This document shows, piece after piece, positions 1 to 7,263 of a stretch of DNA of 64,000 nucleotides. Location: positions 124,001-188,000 of the forward strand of contig NZ_JAAAGB010000008.1 of assembly GCF_010586825.1 (NCBI RefSeq). Direction: 5' to 3'. Below the pieces are notes generated by a model. The model ran no database searches. It saw nothing but the letters and a program-made list of their open reading frames with translations, and was not told where the DNA came from. Origin of the DNA: Draconibacterium mangrovi (GTDB lineage: Bacteria; Bacteroidota; Bacteroidia; Bacteroidales; Prolixibacteraceae). The stretch's first letter is position 1; every line of letters begins with the position of its first letter. Position numbers and translations under genes: made by a program.

Positions 1-1
1 C

Positions 2-127
2 AAGGCCAATGCAAAAAAATGCAAAATAGTTTTTATTAATGCAGAGCCTTTTGTCTCAACCAAACTGTCATTCCTGAATTCCAGACGACTTAAAACCCGG
101 GAAGAACTGGAAACAGATATGCTGTAA
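2..127 (+). CDS. 3' end of an unidentified protein (partial)
   Basis: An open frame enters from the left edge of the window and ends at a TAA at 125-127, giving about 41 C-terminal residues ending in EELETDML. The residue mix (KCKIVFINAEPF, then basic and acidic stretches) looks like real coding sequence rather than a chance frame, but I do not recognise the family. It converges on the operon ending at 267, with a 139-base gap between them. The start lies outside the window, so nothing can be said about domains or regulation. Confidence 0.5.
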   Translation, partial: KANAKKCKIVFINAEPFVSTKLSFLNSRRLKTREELETDML

Positions 128-266
128 GTTTAATTGGGCAACTAAAGTTAATCTTCGAAAAATCCACATCGTAATGCTGAGACTAAAATACAACAGCTTA
201 ATTCGCTATTATTTCAGGTTATATTTCCTGGAAATAGTGCATAGTTCCACCGCATAATAAATACGG
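128..266. other. Convergent intergenic gap
   Basis: This short AT-rich gap lies between two convergent genes. The only structure seen is a small palindrome at 222-236 with arms TATTTCC and GGAAATA around one base. There is no clear T-run after it, so I do not call a terminator. Confidence 0.4.
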
Positions 267-1331
267 TTATAAATTTATTTTTCCCAGACCATAATCATGA
301 GTTGGATACAAAACACCTTTTTTTAAAAAGAATAAATCACTAAAAGGATCATCTATTAAATCAAGATGTCCATCCAAGTCGGCAAATTCGATGTTAGGCC
401 GACTAAGAGCAAAATGAAGACCCGCCGAAATACCTAAAGCACATTCATCAATACATCCCACCATTGTTTCCAACCCGGCAGCTTTCGCTACAGCATTAAT
501 ATGTTGTGATTCGAGAATACCCCCTACCTTCATTAGCTTAATATTTACCATATCAATTAAATCGTTACTTGCCAGTCTGAAAGCGTCTTTTAATGTTCGA
601 ATGCTTTCGTCAGCCATAACAGGGAGATCAATATTCTGTGTCAATTTCCCCAGTAGATCATCTTTGGTTTGTTTTGTGGGTTGTTCCAGTATTTCAATCT
701 TTGCACTTTTCGTTTTTTCCACAAATTCAATCGCATCGGCATAAGAATACCCCTGGTTGGCATCAAAACGAAGAACAATATCGTTTCCATATTTTTCTCT
801 TATCTTAAGTATTTTCTCGATATCCTCAGCCAGGTTTAATCCTCCTTTGAGCTTTATAATCGTAAATCCTTGTTTCAGGTAATACCCGGCCTGATCTAAA
901 GTATCTTTAACGGATAATATTCCAATAGTGATACTTGTTGCAATTCTATCCTTATACCCACCCAACAGCTGGTATAACGGAAGCTTTGCTTTGCGTGCCA
1001 TTAAGTCAAACAGGGCCATGTCAACCATTGCCCTGGTCGATGACGCTCTTGGGCAAAGTTGTTTCAATATATGGGTAAAATGAGCAATCTGAAAGGGTGA
1101 TTGGTTCTTTAGCAGCCTGATAACAATGTTTTCAATATTAGAAATAACATCTTCAGGGCTTTCATTCGTAACTTCCAGATCGGGAGCCGAACATCCCCAG
1201 CCTGTAATACCTTTGTCGGTATCTATTCTAAGAATGATATTAGTTGTTTTGCTTACCGTTTCATATGCTATTGTATAAGGAATAGCCAGAGCCATATCAA
1301 GCCTGAAATATTCAATATTGGTGATTTTCAT
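267..1331 (-). CDS. Dipeptide epimerase / N-acylamino-acid racemase, enolase superfamily
   Basis: This 354-residue protein belongs to the muconate-lactonizing subgroup of the enolase superfamily. All key residues of dipeptide epimerases are visible at the usual spacing: the KxK motif K160/K162, metal ligands D190, E216 (EQP) and D241 (DES), the opposing lysine K265, and the DxD motif D318/D320 that binds the free amino group of a dipeptide in L-Ala-D/L-Glu epimerases. Such enzymes invert the alpha-carbon of a glutamyl residue; the related DgcA racemises N-acetyl-glutamate. It is cytoplasmic with no signal peptide. It is the last gene of a five-gene operon, 98 bases after the creatininase gene. 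Pairing with a DUF1611 gene matches the DgcN/DgcA arrangement, whereas the DxD motif favours a dipeptide, so the substrate is open. Confidence 0.88.
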   Translation of the reverse strand: MKITNIEYFRLDMALAIPYTIAYETVSKTTNIILRIDTDKGITGWGCSAPDLEVTNESPEDVISNIENIVIRLLKNQSPFQIAHFTHILKQLCPRASSTRAMVDMALFDLMARKAKLPLYQLLGGYKDRIATSITIGILSVKDTLDQAGYYLKQGFTIIKLKGGLNLAEDIEKILKIREKYGNDIVLRFDANQGYSYADAIEFVEKTKSAKIEILEQPTKQTKDDLLGKLTQNIDLPVMADESIRTLKDAFRLASNDLIDMVNIKLMKVGGILESQHINAVAKAAGLETMVGCIDECALGISAGLHFALSRPNIEFADLDGHLDLIDDPFSDLFFLKKGVLYPTHDYGLGKINL

Positions 1332-1429
1332 CGTCGTAAAATTATTTGATTTCTATTGTTAAGTCGAAACTCCCTCCAAAATAGATATTCCGTAATGTGT
1401 CAGAAATTTTAGCATGGCGGCTTCATTTC

Positions 1430-2230
1430 TTAATATCTGTTTTGATAGAGCTCGTCAGAGGGTGTGTTTTTTATTGTCTCAACAAACTCCGCCATCTTTT
1501 TAATCATAATTTCCCACATTTTCATTCCTTTCTCAGCAGTGGCGCGTGTTGCGTTTCCCATTACCCCCGAAGCGGTCAGTTTTTCGGTGTGTACATACCA
1601 CCTTACTCCCCTTTCGGAAGTATAATCAAGATATACATTATCCAGATCCAGTGTATCATCAATTGCCTTATCCATATCAACTAAATCGGGTCGGATTGCC
1701 AAACAAGTACTTGTTTCAATTTCGCCGGCATGAATGTCGTTTGGTGTATCTACTAAATTATAAAGATCAACATCGCTAGTTTCACCAGATTCAACACATA
1801 CAAAAATATGTGCATCGCGGTTTATCATTTGTGCAGCATAAGTTAGCGTTGGTACATTATCACCATGGCCATTTAAAATCACTATCTTTTTTATTCCGTT
1901 GTGTGCCAGGCTCATTCCAATATCGTACACAAGAGCAGACAGTGCATTATTAGTAACAGAAAGTGTTCCTTTAAAATCGCTGTGGTGATAGGATACTCCA
2001 TAAGGTATTGGGGGTAAAACAAAAGGTTTGGGATCATTACAATTTTCAGCAACTTTTTTCGCCAGATAATTTGCATCGAAATAATCCACATCAAGCGGCA
2101 AATGAGGCCCATGTTGTTCTATAGCGCCACAAGGCAGAATCGCTGTATCTACTATTTTCAGTCTTTCTTGAATATCGGGCCATGACAAAGATGCCCACAT
2201 ATACTCCGGATATTTATTGGTATCTTTCAT
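1430..2230 (-). CDS. Creatininase-family amidohydrolase
   Basis: This 266-residue cytoplasmic protein has the metal-binding signature of the creatininase family: GAIEQHGPHLPLDVD near residues 36-49 (E38, H40, D47/D49), LNGHGDN with H122, and HAGEIETS with E170. Family members are metal-dependent amidohydrolases that open cyclic amides or cleave formamides and N-substituted amides, including creatinine and riboflavin- or mycofactocin-pathway intermediates. It overlaps the 3' end of the PP-loop gene by 17 bases, which implies translational coupling. In this operon it could hydrolyse an amide or lactam formed from a glutamyl compound; that role is inference. The family is certain, the substrate unknown. 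Confidence 0.85.
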   Translation of the reverse strand: MKDTNKYPEYMWASLSWPDIQERLKIVDTAILPCGAIEQHGPHLPLDVDYFDANYLAKKVAENCNDPKPFVLPPIPYGVSYHHSDFKGTLSVTNNALSALVYDIGMSLAHNGIKKIVILNGHGDNVPTLTYAAQMINRDAHIFVCVESGETSDVDLYNLVDTPNDIHAGEIETSTCLAIRPDLVDMDKAIDDTLDLDNVYLDYTSERGVRWYVHTEKLTASGVMGNATRATAEKGMKMWEIMIKKMAEFVETIKNTPSDELYQNRY

Positions 2231-3731
2231 TGTACTTGTACTTTATTTTATTTAAATAATCATCATTTAACACGATTTCTCTCCATTGGTGCTTTTCCCG
2301 AAGAACGGCTCCGTTTGAGTATTGAGACAAAATCTCAAACAATGGTTTGCGAATATGTTGGGGCATATCTTCCAGATTACTTCTTTCCTTATCAAATCTT
2401 AATTTGAGAATTTCGGGATGTCGTTTAGCTGTACTTCTCGTAAAAGCATTTTCCTCTATTAGTTGTTTATCAAGTAATGAATAATATAAATGAGCTGCAT
2501 CGCTATTAATTTGCTTAATCGACCTGCAAGCCAATGCATGTAATCCGTATAGAATTTGTGTTTTATCGTATCCGCATTTTCCCGGATCTTCGTCGAGGGC
2601 CTTAATCATACCAATTATCCTTCTGCATTTTTCGCACTTTCCGCATGGAAACATTCGCTCTCCCAATTTATGCGCCGCATGGCAGGAGATTTGATGCTGT
2701 TGGAGTTCTGGATAACGCTTTATCAGAATCTTCATAATAAGCATTTCTGAAAGGCTACGCAAAATTGAATATTGACAGGTATTCCACCCCTTTCGAATGA
2801 AATACCGGGTCATGGCATTATCAAAATACTTACTCTGATCGTATAACGCGTTATAATGCGAAATACCACACAAATTTCCTTTTATAGTGGTGTCATACTC
2901 ATCGCCGATAAGAATATTTCCCAAACCATTTTGAAGTACTATCGGCAAAACACCAAATAAGAATACCGCAACAGTCCACAATCGTATCGGATAAATATCA
3001 GCTCTGATGCTTGCATAATTTTCCTTTATAAATGGTAAATGTTTTAACATCCAATTAAATAAGCGGTCGCTGTTGCACCATGGCTTTTCTGTATTTGGTT
3101 CATGCTGTTTAAAATATCGATATGAATTTAGAGCAGTAAACCAGTGCCGACCTGCTTCGTTGATAAATACCGGATGCGGTTTTCCTATTTCGCTAATAAT
3201 GCCATAGGTAAGTAAACTATCTTTTCCACCACTGCTAAGTATGGCGTATTTATCCATATCCACTTGCACTACATTAGCATCTGCCTTTAGATTATTGTAC
3301 TGTGAATTAATAAAATTGATTTTTGCTTGCGTATACCTTTCTCTTTTTTCCGGTTGAAGGTTGTTATATGCAGGTTTTAGAAATTCATTTTTTATTCGCA
3401 ACTTATTCGTGAGTATTTCCCGCGAAGTATTTTCCATCATATCAAGAATAAACTGCTGATCGGTTTTGTCGTAAAGCCCATCAAACTCGATGGTTTCACA
3501 GAATAAGCCATAATTTAGAGCGACCTGGGCCAACATCATCGAGGCCAGGTTTACGTCTCGGTAAAACTTCTTGTTAAAATATGGCTTTTCGTAAGTGTAT
3601 GCCAGATCATATGATTCTGATTCACCGTTATAGTTCTTTATGCAATAACTTGCCTTTACTTTCTTTGATTCAATTTGAATATTCTTAACAGAAAGTTTGT
3701 TGATTGCTATGAATGAATCCAATGTTATCAC
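2214..3731 (-). CDS. PP-loop ATP pyrophosphatase resembling MurL-type glutamate epimerase
   Basis: This 505-residue protein has a classical PP-loop SSGGKDS at residues 166-172, which binds ATP and releases pyrophosphate, and a cysteine cluster at C350, C363, C366 and C369 (CGKCEKC). From memory, Xanthomonas MurL shares the same landmarks in the same order: an N-terminal beta domain, a GGKDSL loop, an LLRPLSEL-like helix (here ILRSLSEM), and an SCN...LGER...CGVCPKC segment (here SCH...LGER...CGKCEKC). MurL activates the glutamyl carboxylate of UDP-MurNAc-L-Ala-L-Glu with ATP and inverts it to D-Glu. The start is GTG, inside a GTGA overlap with the stop of the upstream gene. A QueC-like or other PP-loop role is the alternative. 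PP-loop is sure; the MurL relationship is likely but unverified. Confidence 0.65.
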   Translation of the reverse strand: MITLDSFIAINKLSVKNIQIESKKVKASYCIKNYNGESESYDLAYTYEKPYFNKKFYRDVNLASMMLAQVALNYGLFCETIEFDGLYDKTDQQFILDMMENTSREILTNKLRIKNEFLKPAYNNLQPEKRERYTQAKINFINSQYNNLKADANVVQVDMDKYAILSSGGKDSLLTYGIISEIGKPHPVFINEAGRHWFTALNSYRYFKQHEPNTEKPWCNSDRLFNWMLKHLPFIKENYASIRADIYPIRLWTVAVFLFGVLPIVLQNGLGNILIGDEYDTTIKGNLCGISHYNALYDQSKYFDNAMTRYFIRKGWNTCQYSILRSLSEMLIMKILIKRYPELQQHQISCHAAHKLGERMFPCGKCEKCRRIIGMIKALDEDPGKCGYDKTQILYGLHALACRSIKQINSDAAHLYYSLLDKQLIEENAFTRSTAKRHPEILKLRFDKERSNLEDMPQHIRKPLFEILSQYSNGAVLREKHQWREIVLNDDYLNKIKYKYNERYQ

Positions 3732-4801
3732 TTGAGGTATGATTTTAAAAGCTTAACTAAGTCATCAGCACCATATTCCAAAACATCAAATGCCGGCAAG
3801 CCTGTCTCTTTTGTAATTTTCTCACAGGCAGGTAATATCTCCTCCTTCCCCATCTCCTCGTGGTTAACTGTTACTGCAATTACTTTTTTTCCGGAGATAA
3901 TTTCAATGGCATTAATTTGCTCTTGAAGCGGATGTAGCTTATAACCGGGGAAACCATCATATTCCAGCCTTTTAGGGGCATGTTGTAAAATTACGTAATC
4001 CGGTCGTGCAGCAGCCAGTATTTCGAATCCCCCCGGATATGCTGGATTCATCAAGCTTCCCTGACCTTCAATTACAATAAGATCCGGCAATTCATTTTTC
4101 CAGGCATCATAAACCGTATGTTCAATTTCCCCCGAAACAAAATCGTTGATACAACTATCCAATATCATCGAATATTTTGCCCCCTGCATCCATGCCGTTT
4201 GGCCTGTCCCAACCATTTCTGCTTTCAAGCCTGATTTGCGAAAAGCATGAACGATAATCCAGGCTGTGGTTCTTTTTCCTATGGCTGAATCTGTTCCTAA
4301 AAGTGCAATTTTCAGGCATTCCACTTCGTCTATCTTTCCGGTAAAAAAATGTAGCTGGTCGCGGTCGGGTGTTCGTCTAATATCCCGGATACGACACTTG
4401 TTTTTTCTCGCAATACTCATGATTTCATCATCTTTATAAAGAAAATCATGTAGTCCACTGTCAACATTCAACCCCAGCTCCAGCGCCTCTTTAATTACAA
4501 TTTTTGCTTCGGCAGGCAGCCTTCCTCCATCAGGTGCCAGTCCAATAACCAAAGTTTCCGGTTTGTTGTTGGCACCCAATTTTTGCAATGCCACCTTAAG
4601 GCTTTCAAATATCGGGATATCGTTGTTTTGACCGTCAAGCACCTGGCCGGCATCCAAACCTGAATACTTTTTATCAATCACACCCATTACTTTATATCTT
4701 GTTGTAAAACGCACCAGACCATGTGCTGTTTTTCCATTTGGTGTATTAAATGCTTCATCGCAATAAACAAGGGCTTTCCCATCAATTGTTGTTCGTTTCA
4801 T
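3728..4801 (-). CDS. DUF1611 protein, DgcN-like (D-glutamate N-acetyltransferase family)
   Basis: This 357-residue cytoplasmic protein is a DUF1611 member. It has an N-terminal Rossmann-like part with GLAPDGGRLP near residues 88-96, followed by a P-loop-like GTDSAIGKRT at 169-178, an EGQGSLMNPAYPGG stretch, and a C-terminal NHE segment. The only function I know for the family is DgcN, which N-acetylates D-glutamate so that the epimerase-type racemase DgcA can convert it to N-acetyl-L-glutamate. The epimerase gene lies in the same operon, which supports a related role. There are only three bases between this start and the stop of the PLP-enzyme gene. The stop overlaps the GTG of the next gene. 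The substrate is inferred, not shown. Confidence 0.8.
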   Translation of the reverse strand: MKRTTIDGKALVYCDEAFNTPNGKTAHGLVRFTTRYKVMGVIDKKYSGLDAGQVLDGQNNDIPIFESLKVALQKLGANNKPETLVIGLAPDGGRLPAEAKIVIKEALELGLNVDSGLHDFLYKDDEIMSIARKNKCRIRDIRRTPDRDQLHFFTGKIDEVECLKIALLGTDSAIGKRTTAWIIVHAFRKSGLKAEMVGTGQTAWMQGAKYSMILDSCINDFVSGEIEHTVYDAWKNELPDLIVIEGQGSLMNPAYPGGFEILAAARPDYVILQHAPKRLEYDGFPGYKLHPLQEQINAIEIISGKKVIAVTVNHEEMGKEEILPACEKITKETGLPAFDVLEYGADDLVKLLKSYLK

Positions 4802-4804
4802 TTT

Positions 4805-5866
4805 TCAATATCTTGCGGTTAAAATGACAACATATCTATCGTTTATCAGATTCATTTTTTTATGAATTTCAAGCATTGCAATCAGTCCTGATGTTGAAGC
4901 AGGCAATATCCTGTAACCTTCCTTTTTATGCAGAAAAGTGCTCATATCTTTCAATTTCTTGTCACTGATATAATGCGCCTCCCCTCCGGATTGCCTGATT
5001 GCATAAAGAGCTTCGTCACCGTCGAAACTATGCCAATTGATAAGCGGCTCGTTAATGCTGGTTTCCTTTATTATTTTTGGATCAATGTCGCGGCAGGTAT
5101 CTAAACCGGCTTTGAAGGAAGCGATAATGGGATTCTTTGAAGAGGCTGAACCAGCAACAAATACCGGAATTCTCGAAGTTTTCCCTCTTTTGTAGAGGTT
5201 TACAAAGCCACGATACACTCCGGCAAGCAACGTTCCGTTAGAAACCGGAGCTGCAAGATATTTTGGAGCATCCCTTAAATGATCATAAATCTCGGTTGCT
5301 ATTTCAGCATAGGCGGCAAGCTGTAATGATGTATTTGAACCTCCCGGGTTTGCATCATACCATTCATTTTCATTCGCAAGCCTGCTTGAAGCCGATACAG
5401 TGTCCTCATAAGTTCCGGGAAGCCGAATGATTTCTGCTTCAAAATTCTGCATTTCTCTAATTCGTTCTGTATGATAAGACTCTGGAATAAATATCTTGCA
5501 ACTAATGCCAGCCAGAAAAGATGCATAAGCAACCGCTACACCGTAGTTCCCACATGTTGCCAAGGCTATTGTATCATAATTCCTTCGGAAAGCATCGTGA
5601 ACCTGGGCAAAAGCAATTCTGTCTTTTTGCGTGCCTGTAGGATTTTCTCCTTCATATTTTACAAAAAGTTGACGGATATCCAATTCCCTCTCAAGGTTTC
5701 GCAGGCGGTTCAGCGAAGTGTCTCCTACCTCGAGCGAAATTATATCTTCGAAAGACTCTAATCTATCAATCAGCGACAAACTTGTGTCTTTCACCATTTC
5801 AGATAAATTGCCTACCTCTGTGGTAATCTTTATATCTGCTGTTTTAACACCATCTAAAATATTCAT
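4805..5866 (-). CDS. Threonine-synthase-like PLP-dependent enzyme (fold type II)
   Basis: This 353-residue cytoplasmic protein has the fold-type-II PLP signature: ENPTGTQKDR with the Schiff-base lysine at about K81, then the asparagine loop ATCGNYG near residue 104 and a glycine-rich phosphate-binding turn (SNGTLLAG). Threonine synthases normally carry SFKDR, so GTQKDR marks a divergent member. It is shorter than ordinary threonine synthase (about 420-500 residues), closer to the diaminopropionate ammonia-lyase, threonine dehydratase or cysteate synthase size range. It opens the five-gene minus-strand operon, so it probably makes or breaks the amino acid that the later enzymes handle. The exact reaction is unknown. 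A palindrome lies in its leader at 5883-5900. Confidence 0.8.
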   Translation of the reverse strand: MNILDGVKTADIKITTEVGNLSEMVKDTSLSLIDRLESFEDIISLEVGDTSLNRLRNLERELDIRQLFVKYEGENPTGTQKDRIAFAQVHDAFRRNYDTIALATCGNYGVAVAYASFLAGISCKIFIPESYHTERIREMQNFEAEIIRLPGTYEDTVSASSRLANENEWYDANPGGSNTSLQLAAYAEIATEIYDHLRDAPKYLAAPVSNGTLLAGVYRGFVNLYKRGKTSRIPVFVAGSASSKNPIIASFKAGLDTCRDIDPKIIKETSINEPLINWHSFDGDEALYAIRQSGGEAHYISDKKLKDMSTFLHKKEGYRILPASTSGLIAMLEIHKKMNLINDRYVVILTARY

Positions 5867-5882
5867 ACTTTTAAGTTGTGGC

Positions 5883-5900
5883 TAACGTAATTCTACGTTA
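5883..5900. promoter_or_regulatory. Palindrome in the leader of the five-gene operon
   Basis: TAACGTA (5883-5889) and TACGTTA (5894-5900) form a 7-bp inverted repeat around four bases, 17 bases upstream of the first start codon of the operon. Its position fits an operator or a leader hairpin. No regulator gene lies beside it, so function is inferred only from symmetry and place. Confidence 0.35.
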
Positions 5901-6143
5901 ATGCAACACTCACTCAATTTGTCATAGTTACGCAAACTACTTTCCATTTAGCTCATACAACCGACAATCCATTTATACAATCTTTCATCTCCAAATAATA
6001 TTTTCTCCTATTGCCGGGACATAAGTTTTCACTCAATTTAATCGTTTTTAAACCAAAAAAAGTTTCAAAAAATTTACACAAACAGATAGCTCTGCCTAAT
6101 CTAATTCTCCTAATGATTTTCAGTGGATTAACCTATTATTTGC

Positions 6144-6341
6144 TTGTTATTAATGCGTAATCTCTTTAATCAGGTTCAATCCTTATTCAAAATGACAATT
6201 TCTTGGTTATTGAAGCCGTATTCTGACCTACTTCAGTATTTTATTGAGAGGAAAGAAACACTTGATCATAGCGCTACACTGTTGAATGCCAAAATTCATT
6301 TCTATCGCTTTTCTATGCAAAAGTACAGGCAGAGTTACTAA
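6144..6341 (+). pseudogene. Possible transposase remnant (weak)
   Basis: A 65-codon open frame contains LLQYFIERKE and NAKIHFYRF. This order recalls the C-terminal part of ISL3-type transposases of Bacteroidota, which read like a YF-ER segment, then an NAKIK-F segment. The match is short, the spacing is off by several residues, and no neighbouring frame completes it. It could equally be a chance frame in AT-rich DNA. I record it because the neighbourhood is full of mobile-element debris. Confidence 0.2.
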
Positions 6342-6936
6342 TTATTGTGTTATTAATTCGATCGACAATATCATTCCAGCAGAGGTAAAATATCCCAAGC
6401 AATATGATGATTTCTAACGCTTGGCAGATAATGTATTTGAAATCAAAACAAAAATGGTTATCCTTTTTATTCTTTTCCAAAAACAAAACAATGGGATTTG
6501 TTCAAATAGAATTTAAAACATTAACTAACAATGGAATAATCAATTAGCAAATATGCACAATGCAATATTAAAACTTCTCTAAATCCATATCTCATATTAG
6601 ATTATAAAAGATTAAAAATTAATATCAAGTATCTAAAAGGATTTATAATCTTAAAATTAATGAATCATGAACTTTTTGATTTTTCATGTCTAATTTCTTA
6701 TTTCTATAATAATAAGAAAATCTCTTTAAAAGTGACCGATACGGTAACATGCAAAAAACAAGACTGCATAAATCTCTGATATAAAGGGATAAATGGACTG
6801 GCATTCAAATCATGCCATAACTACCCCAAATATTAATCCATTTTTGTATATTTGATTTAGAAAATAATAACGCTGTATTAGAAGAGAGACTTTACCGAGA
6901 ACATAAAAAAATGACTTCTATAAGAAATTGATTATA

Positions 6937-6975
6937 AGCGCATAACAAATCCCAGAATCGTCTTGTTCTGGGCAC
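6937..6975 (+). repeat. Left att-like motif (39 nt)
   Basis: AGCGCATAACAAA, a 12-base variable part, then CTTGTTCTGGGCAC at 6962-6975. The same layout recurs at 50693-50731 with 27 of 39 positions identical, including an exact 14-base core and equal spacing between the two conserved blocks. It also contains a small hairpin, CCCAGAA / TTCTGGG (6951-6972). It lies about 290 bases upstream of the integrase gene, where an attachment site would be expected. An alternative is a dispersed intergenic repeat. Confidence 0.5.
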
Positions 6976-6998
6976 GTTTTAAGAAACTAAAAAACAGA

Positions 6999-7032
6999 AA
7001 AAGCGCTTAAATCATTGATTTTAAGCGCTTTT
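6999..7032. terminator. Bidirectional rho-independent terminator
   Basis: AAAAGCGCTTAAATCA and a near-perfect complement ending in AAGCGCTTTT form a long hairpin. It is flanked by A-rich sequence on the left and TTCTTTTTT on the right, so it can terminate in either direction. No complete gene directly feeds it from the left, which suggests that the gene it once served was lost or that it belongs to the att-like region. Confidence 0.75.
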
Positions 7033-7077
7033 CTTTTTTAACAAAATACCAATAAAGGCCATATATAGCCTTATTTG

Positions 7078-7126
7078 GAGGGACCACAGAGGGACCATAG
7101 CAATTTTCACAAAATCACGGTCCCTC
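7078..7126. promoter_or_regulatory. Three GAGGGACC repeats upstream of the integrase gene
   Basis: GAGGGACCA occurs as direct repeats at 7078-7086 and 7089-7097, and its complement GGTCCCTC lies at 7119-7126. Closely spaced direct and inverted copies just upstream of a tyrosine integrase gene are typical of arm-type integrase binding sites or an autoregulatory operator. A related AGGGACCA occurs at 50652-50659, beside the right att-like motif. Confidence 0.5.
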
Positions 7127-7250
7127 GAAACTCTATAATTATTTGATTTTTAACATTTTATTTGGTTCTTTTTGGTGCTGTTTACTGTTTTAATTTTACT
7201 CAATATTCAGTAGTTTTAAGCATCAACCGGAATCATTTATTAACAATTTA

Positions 7251-7258
7251 AAAGGAGG
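7251..7258 (+). promoter_or_regulatory. Strong Shine-Dalgarno of the integrase gene
   Basis: AAAGGAGG sits five bases before the ATG at 7264. Other gene starts checked in this window lack such a motif, as expected for Bacteroidota, which rarely use Shine-Dalgarno pairing. It fixes the integrase start and hints at a different origin for this gene. Confidence 0.7.
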
Positions 7259-7263
7259 TAATT

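Larger units (their letters stand above)
5867..7263. other. 1.4-kb AT-rich gap between the operon and the integrase gene
   Basis: This gap holds the operon promoter region, a possible transposase remnant near 6144-6341, a 9-bp hairpin at 6694-6719 (TTTCTTATT / AATAAGAAA), the att-like motif at 6937-6975, a terminator at 6999-7032 and the GAGGGACC repeats at 7078-7126. I see no intact gene. The very high AT content contrasts with the operon and looks like degraded accessory DNA. Confidence 0.6.

Noticed and set aside
6937..6975. tRNA gene 3' end as the att site
   Set aside because: CTTGTTCTGGGCAC resembles a T-stem plus acceptor end, but no T-loop, anticodon arm or 5' half is found at either copy.
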